From Symbiodinium sp. CCMP2592 (lineage: Eukaryota > Sar > Dinophyceae > Suessiales > Symbiodiniaceae): DNA of 64,000 nucleotides. The notes below the pieces were generated by a model. It was not told the origin of the DNA, searched no databases, and worked only from the letters and a program-made list of their open reading frames with translations. The stretch is from positions 38,579 to 102,578 of the forward strand of contig CAJNDT010001003.1 in assembly GCA_905221615.1 (NCBI GenBank), given 5' to 3'. Position numbers and translations under genes: made by a program. Position 1 is the first letter of the stretch, and every line of letters begins with the position of its first letter. This document shows positions 9,031 through 18,800 of the stretch, in pieces.

Positions 9031-12000
9031 GCACCCTTGCACCGAGCGCGGCAGAGCCGCAACAGCCCTCAGAGACGGGGCCTGCAGCTCCTATCCCAGC
9101 AGCGCTGGGCTCTTCCGCCTTTGCTCCTCGCTCAGGGCAGAGCCCTGACCCTTCGGCCTCGGCACCGCCACTGCACCCGCCTGCAACAAGTAAGCCAGGA
9201 CGTGCAACCGCTGCGCCGTCTCACGACGCCGCGCCCGCGGTTAACGCCGAGCCCCCAGTGCTCCTCCTGTCCGAACAGCACAGCGTGCTGGCAGACAACG
9301 CTCGGAGCGTTACTCTTCCCGAGCCGGCTTCGCAAGCGACCCCTCGGCCTCCGCTTTTTGTGGAAGTTTTCTGCGGCCTCGGTCGCCTTAGTAAGGCAGC
9401 CATCGAGAAAGGTTTCTCGAATATCGCCGTGGATCACAGGACCAAGGCCAGAGGCCTCAAGGTCCTTCAGCTCGACCTCTGCACCCAGTTGGGTCGCAAC
9501 TTGCTGAGAGCAGTGCTCTCACACCAAGATTTGAGATGGGTCCACTGGGCCCCCCCGTGCGGCACCTTTAGCAGAGCTAGAGAGATTCCCAGGCCGGGAG
9601 CTCCGGGCCCCTTGCGCAGCGAAGCGCGCCCAGCGGGCCTTAAAGGCCTCAAAGGAGCCGACGCCGCGCGAGTTCGCAGCGCGAACAGCCTAGTCGCTTT
9701 TATGGCACAGTGTTGCCACTCCCTGTCTCAGCGCGGCGTTTGCTGGTCCATAGAAAATCCGGCTCGTAGCCTCCTGTGGAGGATGCCCTGCCTCAGAGAG
9801 GCCTTGCAGTCAGCTCACAGAGTAGAGTTTGACTCGTGCATGTTCGGCAGCATGCGCCGCAAACGTACCGCAATCCTCTCCAACCTGGATTGGTTCGCAG
9901 GTCTGAGCAGAGACTGCGACGGAGGCCACCAACACCTGCCGTGGGGCAGAGCCTCAGTTGATGGTTCCACAGTGTGGTCCACATCCCTGGAAAGCGCCTA
10001 CACTACTCAGTTGAGTTCCGTCTGGGTTTCCCTCGCGGCCGACCAATGCGCAGCAGCACTCCGGGCAGCGCCTCTCAGTCGCAAGCGACTGCGTCGTCTG
10101 CGCTACGAGCCAGACTTCAGTGACAAAGTCACTCTCCAAGGCCCCGCAGGGCGGTGCTTTCGAGGCTGGAAGACTCCGCAGAAGATTCCACAGTCGTGGA
10201 CTTGCTTCCCAAAGGGCTCAAGGCTCATCCAGTGGATTGAAGCCTCCCAGAAAGCCATCATCGCCATCCCGCTGCAGCCTCTACACTGGGTGCGCAGAGC
10301 GCACCTGATCGATCACCCGGCCAGGGACATCGAGGCAGTGCCTCTATCCCTGAAGCGAGCCATTGCCGCCGAAGTCCACGAGGACACTGTCCTGCTGGCC
10401 AAGCGCCGCACGGTGGCATCGATGCATATCTCTCGAACTTGCACAGAGTGCCAAGTCCGCGAGACCGAGGTACGTTCGTCGATTGACGCTCAGGTGAACA
10501 GCGTCACCAAGCCCAAGCAGACAGTAGCTTTAGCAAAGCTTCTGACCGAAATCGACTTTCCGGACAAGACTTTGGCCCAGCAGGTGCGAGAAGGCTTTCC
10601 CCTGCTTGGCTGGATACAACCCAGTGGGTTGTGGCCAGTGCAGATTCTGCCACCTTCTCTAGACGAGAAGTCACTACTGGAAAACGCCCAAAGCATCAGT
10701 ATGCGAGGTGTTCGCAGCGCTCTGCGCCCCTCGCAAGACGGGATCTCGGACAGGGTCTGGGAAAGCACTATGGAGGAAGGCCAGCAGGGCTGGCTCTCTT
10801 TGGAAGACTTCTCGCCAGGGCAGCTGCACGAGACGATAGTATCGTCCCGCTTCGGCGTCGTTCAAAAGGGCAAAGTGCGCCCCATTGATAACTTCAAAAG
10901 CAGCTTCATTAACAGCTGCTGTGGGACCACAGAGAAGGTCCAAGTCGATAGCATCGACGAGCTTCTTGCAGTTTGCCTGGAGTGGCTTCGCCAAGGTGTT
11001 CCCGCAGAGCGGGCCCACCGCATTGTAGGCAGGACCTGGGACCTTAAGAGTGCCTACAAGCAGCTTGCAGTGCAGGCCGCACACAAGAAATTCGCGTGCA
11101 TCGTCATGCTGGACCCACAGAGTGGGAAGGTCAAAATCGCCCACCTGCATAGCATGCCTTTCGGCGCCGTTGCCGCCGTGCACGCTTTCCTCCGCTGCAG
11201 CGAAGCGCTCAAAGCCATCGGCCGCGAAAAGCTTGCTTTAGTCATGACAAGCTTCTTTGACGACTTCACCGTCCTTACGCGCAGCGCGCATTCAAAGCTC
11301 GTCACGTTGGCAGTGTCCAACCTTTTTCACAAGCTGGGTTGGCAGGTGGCCACAGAGCCCAAAAAGAACGCAGACTTCAGCGAAGTCTTTGACGTGCTAG
11401 GCGTGCGAGTGGACTTGTCCAAGCAGCACCTCGGAGAAATCTCAGTGAGCAACAAGCCAACCCGCGCAGCAGAGCTGGGATTGGTCCTCAGCGAGGCCCT
11501 CGCCCGCGGAAGCATGTCCCCTTTGGAAGCGCAGAGCCTGCGCGGCAGGCTCATTTTCGCTGAGCAGCAAGCCTGGGGTCGTAACACTCGCATGGCAGTG
11601 ATCTGCGTAGGCGACGTCCTTGGGGATGGACCAGAGCAAGTCCCCCTAACAGAGCAGCAATGCCAAGCCATGGCGTTCCTGCTGCAGAGAGTCGTGCACG
11701 GACCGCCCAGGACAGTGTCCATCCATGCACGCCGCAAAGTGCACCTTTACATCGACGGGGCCTGCGAGTGGGAGACCCCGAGACTCGTGCCCAAGTGTGG
11801 CCTCGGAGCAGTGCTCATCGGAGAAGGCATCGCCTTCACCTGGGGGCTGCAGATCAGCAGCCAAGTCACAGCCCAGTGGGCTGCCAGAGCTCAGAAGCAG
11901 CAGCTCGTCTACGAGTGCGAGCTGCTGCCCTACTTGCTCAGCCTGCAGATGTGGGCTAAGCACATAGCAGGCAGCGACCTGTTCGTCTGGATAGACAACG

Positions 12001-12248
12001 ACGCAGCGCGTACCTCCCTGCACAAGGCCTTCACACGCAAGGTGGAAGGAGCTGCGATAGTTTCGCAGGCGGTGGACTTCGAAGAATCCCTGCAGTGCAG
12101 GGCCGCTTTCTTTCGAGTCCCCACAGACAGCAATATAGCTGATGGCCCCAGCAGAGACTGGTGGGAAGAGACACAACGGCTTGGCGCAGAGCGCCAATTT
12201 TTGCCTCCCAACGCAGTGTCGTTGGCTTTGTCACTCGGCGCGGACTAG
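9027..12248 (+). CDS. pol: Pol: C5-methyltransferase-like domain, reverse transcriptase, RNase H
   Basis: 1073 residues in frame with Gag, read after the TGA. After a Pro/Ala-rich linker comes a Rossmann-like start (FVEVFCGLGRLSKA), a Pro-Pro-Cys catalytic-type loop (WAPPCGTFSRA, Cys codon 9556-9558) and SIENPA, matching motifs I, IV and VI of C5-cytosine methyltransferases. The reverse transcriptase follows, with DLKSAYKQL and FFDDF (aspartates at 11259-11264). RNase H follows, with YIDGAC, YECELL, WIDNDA and NIADGPSR, supplying the acidic residues. The protein would copy element RNA; the methyltransferase may act on element or host DNA, which is unproven. The target-recognition part of the methyltransferase looks short, so activity is uncertain. 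Confidence 0.85.
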   Translation, partial: LGTLAPSAAEPQQPSETGPAAPIPAALGSSAFAPRSGQSPDPSASAPPLHPPATSKPGRATAAPSHDAAPAVNAEPPVLLLSEQHSVLADNARSVTLPEPASQATPRPPLFVEVFCGLGRLSKAAIEKGFSNIAVDHRTKARGLKVLQLDLCTQLGRNLLRAVLSHQDLRWVHWAPPCGTFSRAREIPRPGAPGPLRSEARPAGLKGLKGADAARVRSANSLVAFMAQCCHSLSQRGVCWSIENPARSLLWRMPCLREALQSAHRVEFDSCMFGSMRRKRTAILSNLDWFAGLSRDCDGGHQHLPWGRASVDGSTVWSTSLESAYTTQLSSVWVSLAADQCAAALRAAPLSRKRLRRLRYEPDFSDKVTLQGPAGRCFRGWKTPQKIPQSWTCFPKGSRLIQWIEASQKAIIAIPLQPLHWVRRAHLIDHPARDIEAVPLSLKRAIAAEVHEDTVLLAKRRTVASMHISRTCTECQVRETEVRSSIDAQVNSVTKPKQTVALAKLLTEIDFPDKTLAQQVREGFPLLGWIQPSGLWPVQILPPSLDEKSLLENAQSISMRGVRSALRPSQDGISDRVWESTMEEGQQGWLSLEDFSPGQLHETIVSSRFGVVQKGKVRPIDNFKSSFINSCCGTTEKVQVDSIDELLAVCLEWLRQGVPAERAHRIVGRTWDLKSAYKQLAVQAAHKKFACIVMLDPQSGKVKIAHLHSMPFGAVAAVHAFLRCSEALKAIGREKLALVMTSFFDDFTVLTRSAHSKLVTLAVSNLFHKLGWQVATEPKKNADFSEVFDVLGVRVDLSKQHLGEISVSNKPTRAAELGLVLSEALARGSMSPLEAQSLRGRLIFAEQQAWGRNTRMAVICVGDVLGDGPEQVPLTEQQCQAMAFLLQRVVHGPPRTVSIHARRKVHLYIDGACEWETPRLVPKCGLGAVLIGEGIAFTWGLQISSQVTAQWAARAQKQQLVYECELLPYLLSLQMWAKHIAGSDLFVWIDNDAARTSLHKAFTRKVEGAAIVSQAVDFEESLQCRAAFFRVPTDSNIADGPSRDWWEETQRLGAERQFLPPNAVSLALSLGAD

Positions 12249-12280
12249 ATGGGGGGTGAGTAAGGCTTCGAGTGCCTTCA

Positions 12281-12497
12281 AGGGGGGTGAACCAGTCGTT
12301 CGCCTTACCACCGACCAGCGGTCGAGTTTTGGTTTGAAATGCCAGTGGCATCGTTTCGACATAGCCCGAAGATCGGGCCCGAACCGACCCCCCATGTCCG
12401 CTAGGAGAAAAAAGAGAGTGCTTTGCACAGGGTTCCTTTCTGCAGCGCAGTTAGGGTTTCCCAAACGCGCGCTAACGGAAGTTTCGTTGGAAAATAA
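12281..12497 (+). repeat. B1 split direct repeat
   Basis: 217 bp that recur as B2 at 12897-13113; the two differ by one G in the initial G run and one T in GGTTCC/GGTCC. Contains CGACC-AGC-GGTCG and ATGCC-AGT-GGCAT palindromes. Ends directly at A2. Confidence 0.92.
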
Positions 12498-12663
12498 GCA
12501 TCCATCATGCGTGCGTGAATGGGTTTTATTTTCCGCCGAAAGTGTAGACAAAGTTTGTCGAAAAAGGAAAACAGTGTTTTCACTTGTGTGTGAGTGACAC
12601 TAGACAAACTTTGCCGTGCAGCTTTCGGCTTGGAGTTGGATCTGTGATCCAAAAAGTTTTTGT
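12498..12663 (+). repeat. A2 split direct repeat
   Basis: Identical by eye to A1 (1804-1969). The B1/A2 boundary (12497/12498) reproduces the sequence expected when the element's two ends are joined in a circle. Confidence 0.92.
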
Positions 12664-12896
12664 CCCACCCACCACACCCTGTATAGTATGCGGGGTCCGG
12701 GACACCGCTTTGGCAGCAGAGCTGCCAGGAGCAGCGCTCCTATGCTCTCTCCCGCGGAGAGTTTTGAGCACAGAGTGCGCTTTTGTATATAGGCCGTAGG
12801 CCGTGCAAATGCAGAGTAGCACCTAGTAGCTGCAGTGACCCAGTAGGTCCTAGCATGTTTCACTTTATCTCCCCGTGGTACGGGTTGTCCCCTAGT
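12664..12896 (+). other. Spacer between A2 and B2
   Basis: 233 bp of non-coding element sequence without a match on the left side. Contains CCCC-TAGTA-GGGG near 12890 and several CAGTG/TAGTAG words, consistent with the element-wide palindrome signature. Confidence 0.6.
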
Positions 12897-13113
12897 AGGG
12901 GGGGTGAACCAGTCGTTCGCCTTACCACCGACCAGCGGTCGAGTTTTGGTTTGAAATGCCAGTGGCATCGTTTCGACATAGCCCGAAGATCGGGCCCGAA
13001 CCGACCCCCCATGTCCGCTAGGAGAAAAAAGAGAGTGCTTTGCACAGGGTCCTTTCTGCAGCGCAGTTAGGGTTTCCCAAACGCGCGCTAACGGAAGTTT
13101 CGTTGGAAAATAA
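12897..13113 (+). repeat. B2 split direct repeat (right end)
   Basis: Right terminus of the DIRS element, homologous over its full length to B1. Host sequence (AACCGAC...) follows. Confidence 0.92.
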
Positions 13114-13330
13114 AACCGACAGGACCACACTCAAAGCCCGCTCCGAACGTTCATAGCAACAGCTATCGGGCGGAGTCAAATATCCATTCCAAGTTCCTCG
13201 AAGAAGCCAAACCAAAGGCGAACACTGAATGCCTGCCAGGACCGGATTCCCAATCCCGACAGAAACGACCCACCCAAAATGATCAAGCAGAATCTAGGCA
13301 ATGAGTGCGAAACGAAGAAGCGCAACCTCG
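13114..13330. repeat. Right copy of divergent flanking direct repeat
   Basis: Partner of 1600-1803. It begins immediately at the element's right end, so insertion occurred at a boundary between two copies. Confidence 0.6.
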
Positions 13331-13956
13331 AATCGGCAAGAGCCGAAGGCCCGGATGAAGCCCTCCTGGAACCCTACTTGAAGCCTTTAATATGCCCTGC
13401 ACGCACAACGAAGCCAAAGTTCTTACCTTCCAAGCAACTGCCCCGACCTGCTGGGAAACGCAGATGGCATACCAGACAAACACCTGTGAGTGTGCCGGGA
13501 GCAGCTCAGCCAAAGGCAATGCGCTTGCTAGCTGCATACGATGCAAACAACGGGGTCTGCAGACTGAAAATCGAGGCCCTGGATCACTTGCCCAAGACGA
13601 AAGAACCAAAGCTTCCGCAGGAACTGTGTCTGCCCGAAATGAACACCGCGAATACAACGAAGCCTCGCCGAAGACTGCAAGCCTCGAAAGTGATTCCACC
13701 AAGAAGCGTTTGCCGAAGAGAAGAAAGGACGTCGGACCCTGAAAACAATCCACAAGATTGCAGCCAGCATGAGACGACCAAAACCCCGAGTATCTAACAC
13801 CGCGATCTTGCAATGTCAGAGCAGGTAAAACCCGAATCAAAAGTGCAATCCATACAGTAACGATCAGCAAATGAAATCGCAGTCAATGGAGTAGGTCCGT
13901 GAAGTCTCATGACGCAATGTCCTTGTTCAATAACGCGTCGGTCCAAAGGCAGTTTG
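13331..13956. other. No supported gene
   Basis: A 172-codon plus-strand frame (13279-13797) and an overlapping minus-strand frame are present, but neither has a recognisable domain and both begin in the flanking repeat. Left unassigned. Confidence 0.4.
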
Positions 13957-14367
13957 TCAGAACTCATACCAATGTTCCTGATGACACGCAACGCGCCTCG
14001 CAATACGTGCGTGCAAGAATAAATGTAAGATCAGTCGGCATCGAACAGCCGCAATCGAACAATGACATGAGCAAAATGCTCCAAGGAATGCGCGCGAAAA
14101 TTCATGAACACGAATGTCACTCCAATCATTACAATCTCGGTCCCTCGGCTGGAGATGGTGACGCATGTGCACAATCTGTGGCAGCGCTCCTGGTACATGC
14201 CCGTCTCTTAGTAGTTCTTGAACAATTTTCAAGCAGACGTTCAAAGCAGCATAATTCGTCAAAAGTCGTGACAACAGATCGCAACGCACGTGCTCAATGC
14301 AAGCTCGTCCTCTTTGCACAGGTAGTGTTGTCGCCACCACCGGGCCCAAATCGGCCGATACGTACAA
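13957..14367 (-). CDS. Unrecognised minus-strand ORF or exon
   Basis: A 136-codon frame with reasonable protein composition (LNVCLKIVQELLRDGHVPGA, QPRDRDCNDWSDIRVHEF) on the same strand as neighbouring host genes. No family was recognised and the start is uncertain. It overlaps another minus-strand frame (14259-14987) that begins in an R1-like repeat. It could be an exon of the gene led by that repeat or a decayed gene. Confidence 0.3.
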   Translation of the reverse strand: MYVSADLGPVVATTLPVQRGRACIEHVRCDLLSRLLTNYAALNVCLKIVQELLRDGHVPGALPQIVHMRHHLQPRDRDCNDWSDIRVHEFSRAFLGAFCSCHCSIAAVRCRLILHLFLHARIARRVACHQEHWYEF

Positions 14368-14914
14368 CGCAATGTATTAGGATGCACTCTATTACAATGA
14401 GTCGTGGAAGCAAGTCGCATATCGGGGGCAGAGGTAAGGAAACTAAGCAGGCATCTGCACGTTGCAATTATTCCGTGGCTTACTGGTCCTACAAGAGCTT
14501 CGGGACTAGCAGTACCGCTTGCTTTCAATCTCGCATCTTGCGAGTTCTGCCTCCTTCCAGAACGAAACCTGAAGCAAGGACACAAACTGAAGTCCTTACG
14601 TCCCTTCCCAAACGCTAGCTGGAAAGAAACCCACAGGGGCGGCTTCAGGATGGGGGTAAGAAGATTCCGAAACTGCCAGCACCACCTCCCGCATCGGCCG
14701 TCCCTGCCTCGACGAATCGAGCACTGGCCCAGGGCTCGTCGTGCCCAGGAAAGCCTTTCCAACACAGGTGAATCACGACGAGGAAACCGCGACAAGTGGT
14801 TCACAGCGATTTTGCGTCGCACAACGGCCTCCCTTGAAAATCGACGTGACAGTCCTGAGCCGCACATCCGAAACTGCGGTCGATCCAAGACAGCGAAGTA
14901 GCCGCAGCCTCGCA

Positions 14915-14933
14915 CTTTGGCAAGACGGCGTCC
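14915..14933 (-). repeat. R1 repeat, variant copy
   Basis: CTTTGGCAAGACGGCGTCC, two changes from the consensus, followed by ATGCGGTGCTGCGGCCATG as in other 52-bp R1 units. Same orientation as the other copies. Confidence 0.75.
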
Positions 14934-15276
14934 ATGCGGTGCTGCGGCCATGTCTCGTTCAGACAGGCATCTCCATGCGGATGGCACAGTATCTGGATCC
15001 GAGGGCTTAAGCTCGATAGATCGTCACGTGTCGTCCACTGAAATAACGCTGTTTGGCGAGACTCCGGAAGTCCACTGAAGGAGGTAACTACGGGCCTCCG
15101 CGACGACGGCCGCCACTTGCTGTTCCAAAAAAGGCAGGAGCCCTTCCAAGAGTTGTTGAGCACGCAGCACGGCATTTGGCGTGTGCTCTGTCTCAGTCGC
15201 GTTTCTCTTCGCTTGCAGTGGAACCGTCTCTTCGAAGAGCTGTGCCTGCCCCGCCTGACAAGCTTCCTCGGGCAGA

Positions 15277-15625
15277 CTAGGCTGCCGCGGGTTGGACACC
15301 TCCGATGGCTCGGGAAGACATGGAGGCAAAGGCGGCAGCGGCAGTCTCGAGCCCGACTCGGCCACCGACTTCTCGTATTGTGCAACCAACGCCGCGTCTG
15401 TGCTGTTGTGCCCAGAACTCGAGGCACGACGCCGCTTGCAACTTTTCCGTCGATCGCCGCTGCAGTGCTCGCCCTCTTGTATCCAGCGCAGCAGTAAGTC
15501 CAAATAACCACAGCCTCGATGGACAGCGAGCCGTCCGGCGTGGATGCTCGCATGCCGCGCTTTCTTCCATCACCGGCGTTATCAGGGGCACGTGCTTCCA
15601 GCGGCGCAAAAAAGCTCTGGCTTCT
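15277..15625 (-). pseudogene. Host ORF, 3' part, separated by copia insertion
   Basis: Continuation of the minus-strand ORF that begins at 27006. Taking away the copia element and one CTTCT duplicate, codons ...K-L-L-R-E join A-R-A-F-L-R-R-W in the same frame, and the ORF runs to a stop at 15277 for a combined 242 codons. An overlapping minus-strand frame (15024-15503, ending SVISVDDT) also looks protein-like, so an intron or alternative 3' end cannot be excluded. Product not recognised. Confidence 0.55.
15621..15625. repeat. Target-site duplication, left
   Basis: CTTCT directly before the left LTR, repeated at 26622-26626 directly after the right LTR. Five bp is the usual duplication length for Ty1/copia elements. 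Confidence 0.9.
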
Positions 15626-15802
15626 TGTTAAACATCTTGCCAGGAACAGTAACACAGTTAGTGCAGTGCAGTTAATGTACAGGAACAGCCGTCACGCACA
15701 CGCGACGTGCAAGGCTCGAGACCAGCGGACACAGTGACCCACAAGGAAAAGTGACCGCTTCAGTTTGAGAGTAGGAAGCTTAGTGAAGCCCGTTCTTTAA
15801 CA
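15626..15802 (+). repeat. Left LTR (177 bp)
   Basis: Starts TGTTAAACATCTTGCC and ends CGTTCTTTAACA; identical to 26445-26621. It has two AGGAAC copies. The final base is also the A of the polyprotein ATG. Confidence 0.95.
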
Positions 15803-18800
15803 TGGTAGCGGAGCTGCCTCCAGGAACCTCCTTGGCAGCGATGATGCTACTCGTAGCCATAGGAACCATGATGCTCGGCGCCATGGCAGTTTGCCTCGTT
15901 GCCGGATGGAAGCAGATGCGCGCGAATGAGCAGATCACCAAGAAGACAGAGACAGTGCTCAACATGCCCACGCTCAGGATCGCAGTCCGTTCAGGAACAA
16001 AGTACCACCGCAGAGGTTGTGGACACCTTCGTAACCACAACGTGACAGCAGGAAACGCGCGAGACTTTGACGCTTGCAGCGATTGCTACCCCGACCGAGT
16101 GTTGGTGGAAGAGAGAGAGAAAAGGAACATGAAGTGCTACGGTTTGGCAGCATGTATGGTGCTGCTGGTTGGTTTCGCACTGGGAAGCCTCGCAACTTTG
16201 TGCGGGATGATCTTGGTCCCAGGAGCAGGAAGTATGGCGGTGAGACCGTGGCAGGCCCTTGGCAACAAAGTGGAGACCAAGGAAGAACTTGCCCTTGGAG
16301 ACGCCTTATCCTCCAAGGAAGCGAGCCGTGGGAGAAAGGAACTACCGTACGTTGAGAGTGACGAGAGCGAGCTCATGGCAGTGTGGTCGAGCAGAAGGAA
16401 GCCCAATACGCACCCCAATACGCACCGGAACCGCTACAGGAACTATGACGTGTACGGCGAGTACTACCAGCAAGGCTACAACGAGTGCAGCGTGAACCCC
16501 GACGGCACCAACGTGAACACGATCAGGAACACGAACGCGTACACGATTAAGGACTATGTGGAGATAGGAAAAGTCATGGTACCGTACGCTTTGTTGTGCG
16601 CGAACCAAGTGATGAACGAGCTCTACAGCGTCGTTAGCGTGACCGGCGAGTACTACACGGAAGAGAACAGGAACGGCGACCAGAACACCGAGAACCAGGA
16701 GAGTGAGAGCCTTGAGTCAGGCTACGCCCCTAGGTACCTAGTAAAACAACAGCGAGAAGTACTGAGGAAAGTTGTACAGGAACATGTTCACAGTTTCGTA
16801 GAAAAGCTAGCAACCGTAGGAAAGAAGTTTCACGACGTCGTGCATGTGATAGTTCAGGAAGTCATTTCCAACAGAGTTGTATTTCAAGGAATTCGCATAG
16901 CAGTGTTCTTAGGAACCCCAATGGGACTGATTACTTGGATCACCCTGTCGTACTATTCTAGTTTGTTTTTCGCAAGAGCAAGCAACCGCTCGAAGCACCA
17001 AAGGAAGACAAGAGGAGAAAGGAGAGCACAAGCAGTGAGCAGGAAACAGTGCAAGTCACTACTTTTAGCAGCACTAGTGTACAGCAACCTTGAAGCAGCA
17101 AAAGGAATGGAGGATGCATTGAAGGCACTTGCCGAGATCAATGCACAGACCTTACAAGGAATACAAACACTAGCAGAGGAGATCAGGAACTCAGCAGCTT
17201 CAGGAAGTCAAAGAGAAGCAGGACTCACACAAGCATTCCAGGAAACCCTGACAGCAGTTCAGGAACAACAGAAGACAGCACAAACAGCGTTGGCAGACGC
17301 TCACACGAACGCAGCAACGACACTTGAGGAGATAGGAGCATCTCTGGAGAAAGCAGTAAAGGAACAAAGAAAGCCTGGAGAAGTGGAGTTGCACAAGCTG
17401 ATTAAAAGCCCCGAAGCATTTTCCCCAGGAACATGGCAAGAAGAGAAGAGTGGATGGACAGAGTTCAGGAACAGGATGCGGATCTGGCTTGGAGCAGTGG
17501 ATTCCAACATGGTGAAGATCATGGACATCGCAGAAAGGAACCTAAAAGATGATAAGCAAGTGAAGATGGCTGAGATGTCTGCAGAAGCAAAGGAAACAAG
17601 CCGACGCCTGTACAGTGTTCTTTGTTCGTACACTAAAGGAAGGCCGTACCGAGTTGTAAAGCATGTAGCTGAGGAAAACGGTATGGAAGCTTACCGTATG
17701 CTACTCAAGGAATATCAACCAACGAATCGTGCGAGATCGTTGGAGTTGTTTCACAACATTCTCAACTACAAATTTGCTCACAACAAAGGAATTGCTGAGA
17801 ATATCCTCGAATATGAGGAACACATCGAGAAGTACGAGAAGGCAACTGGAGAAAAGGTACAGGAGAATTTGAAAGTATCTACTCTTATTCAAGGTATGAA
17901 ACCTGACGTGAAAAGGCACTTGTTGCTCAACATGGATGAGAAGACACAGTACAATACTCTTCGTCAGTACCTTGTGAACTATGAGTCAACCGAGCGTTGG
18001 ACTAACTCTTTAGCAGCCCAGCAAGGAACACCTCACCGAACCACAACCGACTTGATCGACAAAGGTGATGACCATGGTGGTCTTGCAGCAATGGATATCA
18101 ACCAAGCATGGTACAAAGGAAAGAAAGGCTATGGCAAAGGTTATGTTCACCATAAAGGCAAAGGTAAAGGAAAAGGCAAGAAAGGTGGAAAGGACTTCGG
18201 AAAAGGTTTCGGCTTTGACAGCAAAGGCAAAGGTAAAGGTAAAGGTTTCGGAGGTTTTGGCAAAGGCAGAGGTCGAGGCAACTGGAAAGGCCGAGGTAGA
18301 GGTTTCAGAGGTTACAAAGGAAAAGGCAAAGGTCGAGGAAGAGGTTTCTTCAGACACAAAGGAAAAGGTAAAGGAAAAGCCCAAGCAGCTACAGGAGTGT
18401 GTCACTACTGCCATAAGTATGGACATTTCGAAGCACAGTGTAGGCAGAAGATGCGTGACATGGGTTATCAGGCAAGGAACGTTGACCTTGAAAACCAGAG
18501 CGAGCAAGCGAGCACTACAGGTACTTCGACTCAGGCCCCTTCGTCAGCCAACAAGACCTCAACAAGCCAAAGCCAAGCAAGCCAAGGAACCCAAAGACCA
18601 GTGATTAGGATGGTCTCCATGTACCACATGGGAGACGAGCCCACAAGCTTTCCGGAGGAATTCGAGATGAGTGAGAACTCTGATGAGATAGAGATTGAGT
18701 ACTTCGGAAGAGTTTTGCGGGTTGTTGGTGAAGAAGTTCAGGAAGAGAGAAGTGAGACAGAAGAGTTTTGGATTGGTGATGAAGATGATGAGTTTCAGGA

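Larger units (their letters stand above)
1804..13113 (+). mobile_element. DIRS-type (PAT/Ngaro-like) tyrosine-recombinase retrotransposon
   Basis: Termini and internal repeats form the split direct repeat pattern A1 (1804-1969), ORFs, B1 (12281-12497), A2 (12498-12663), B2 (12897-13113). B1 abuts A2 with no gap (AAAATAA/GCATCC), as expected if that junction templates the joined ends of a circular intermediate, the model for PAT and Ngaro elements. Coding content is two accessory ORFs, tyrosine recombinase, Gag, then methyltransferase-like/RT/RNase H. There is no DDE integrase and no target duplication, as expected for recombinase-mediated insertion. A1/A2 look identical and B1/B2 differ by two single-base indels, suggesting recent insertion, but the inversion in accessory ORF B means this copy may not be autonomous. 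DIRS elements usually place the recombinase last; here it precedes Gag. Confidence 0.88.

Noticed and set aside
1804..13113. Classical iron-responsive elements
   Set aside because: The C-AGU-G tops resemble the IRE loop, but stems are only 4-7 bp and lack the unpaired C bulge and sixth loop base; there are far too many and they lie inside ORFs.
13279..13797. 172-codon plus-strand ORF next to the DIRS element
   Set aside because: It starts inside the flanking repeat, has no domain and overlaps equally long minus-strand frames.
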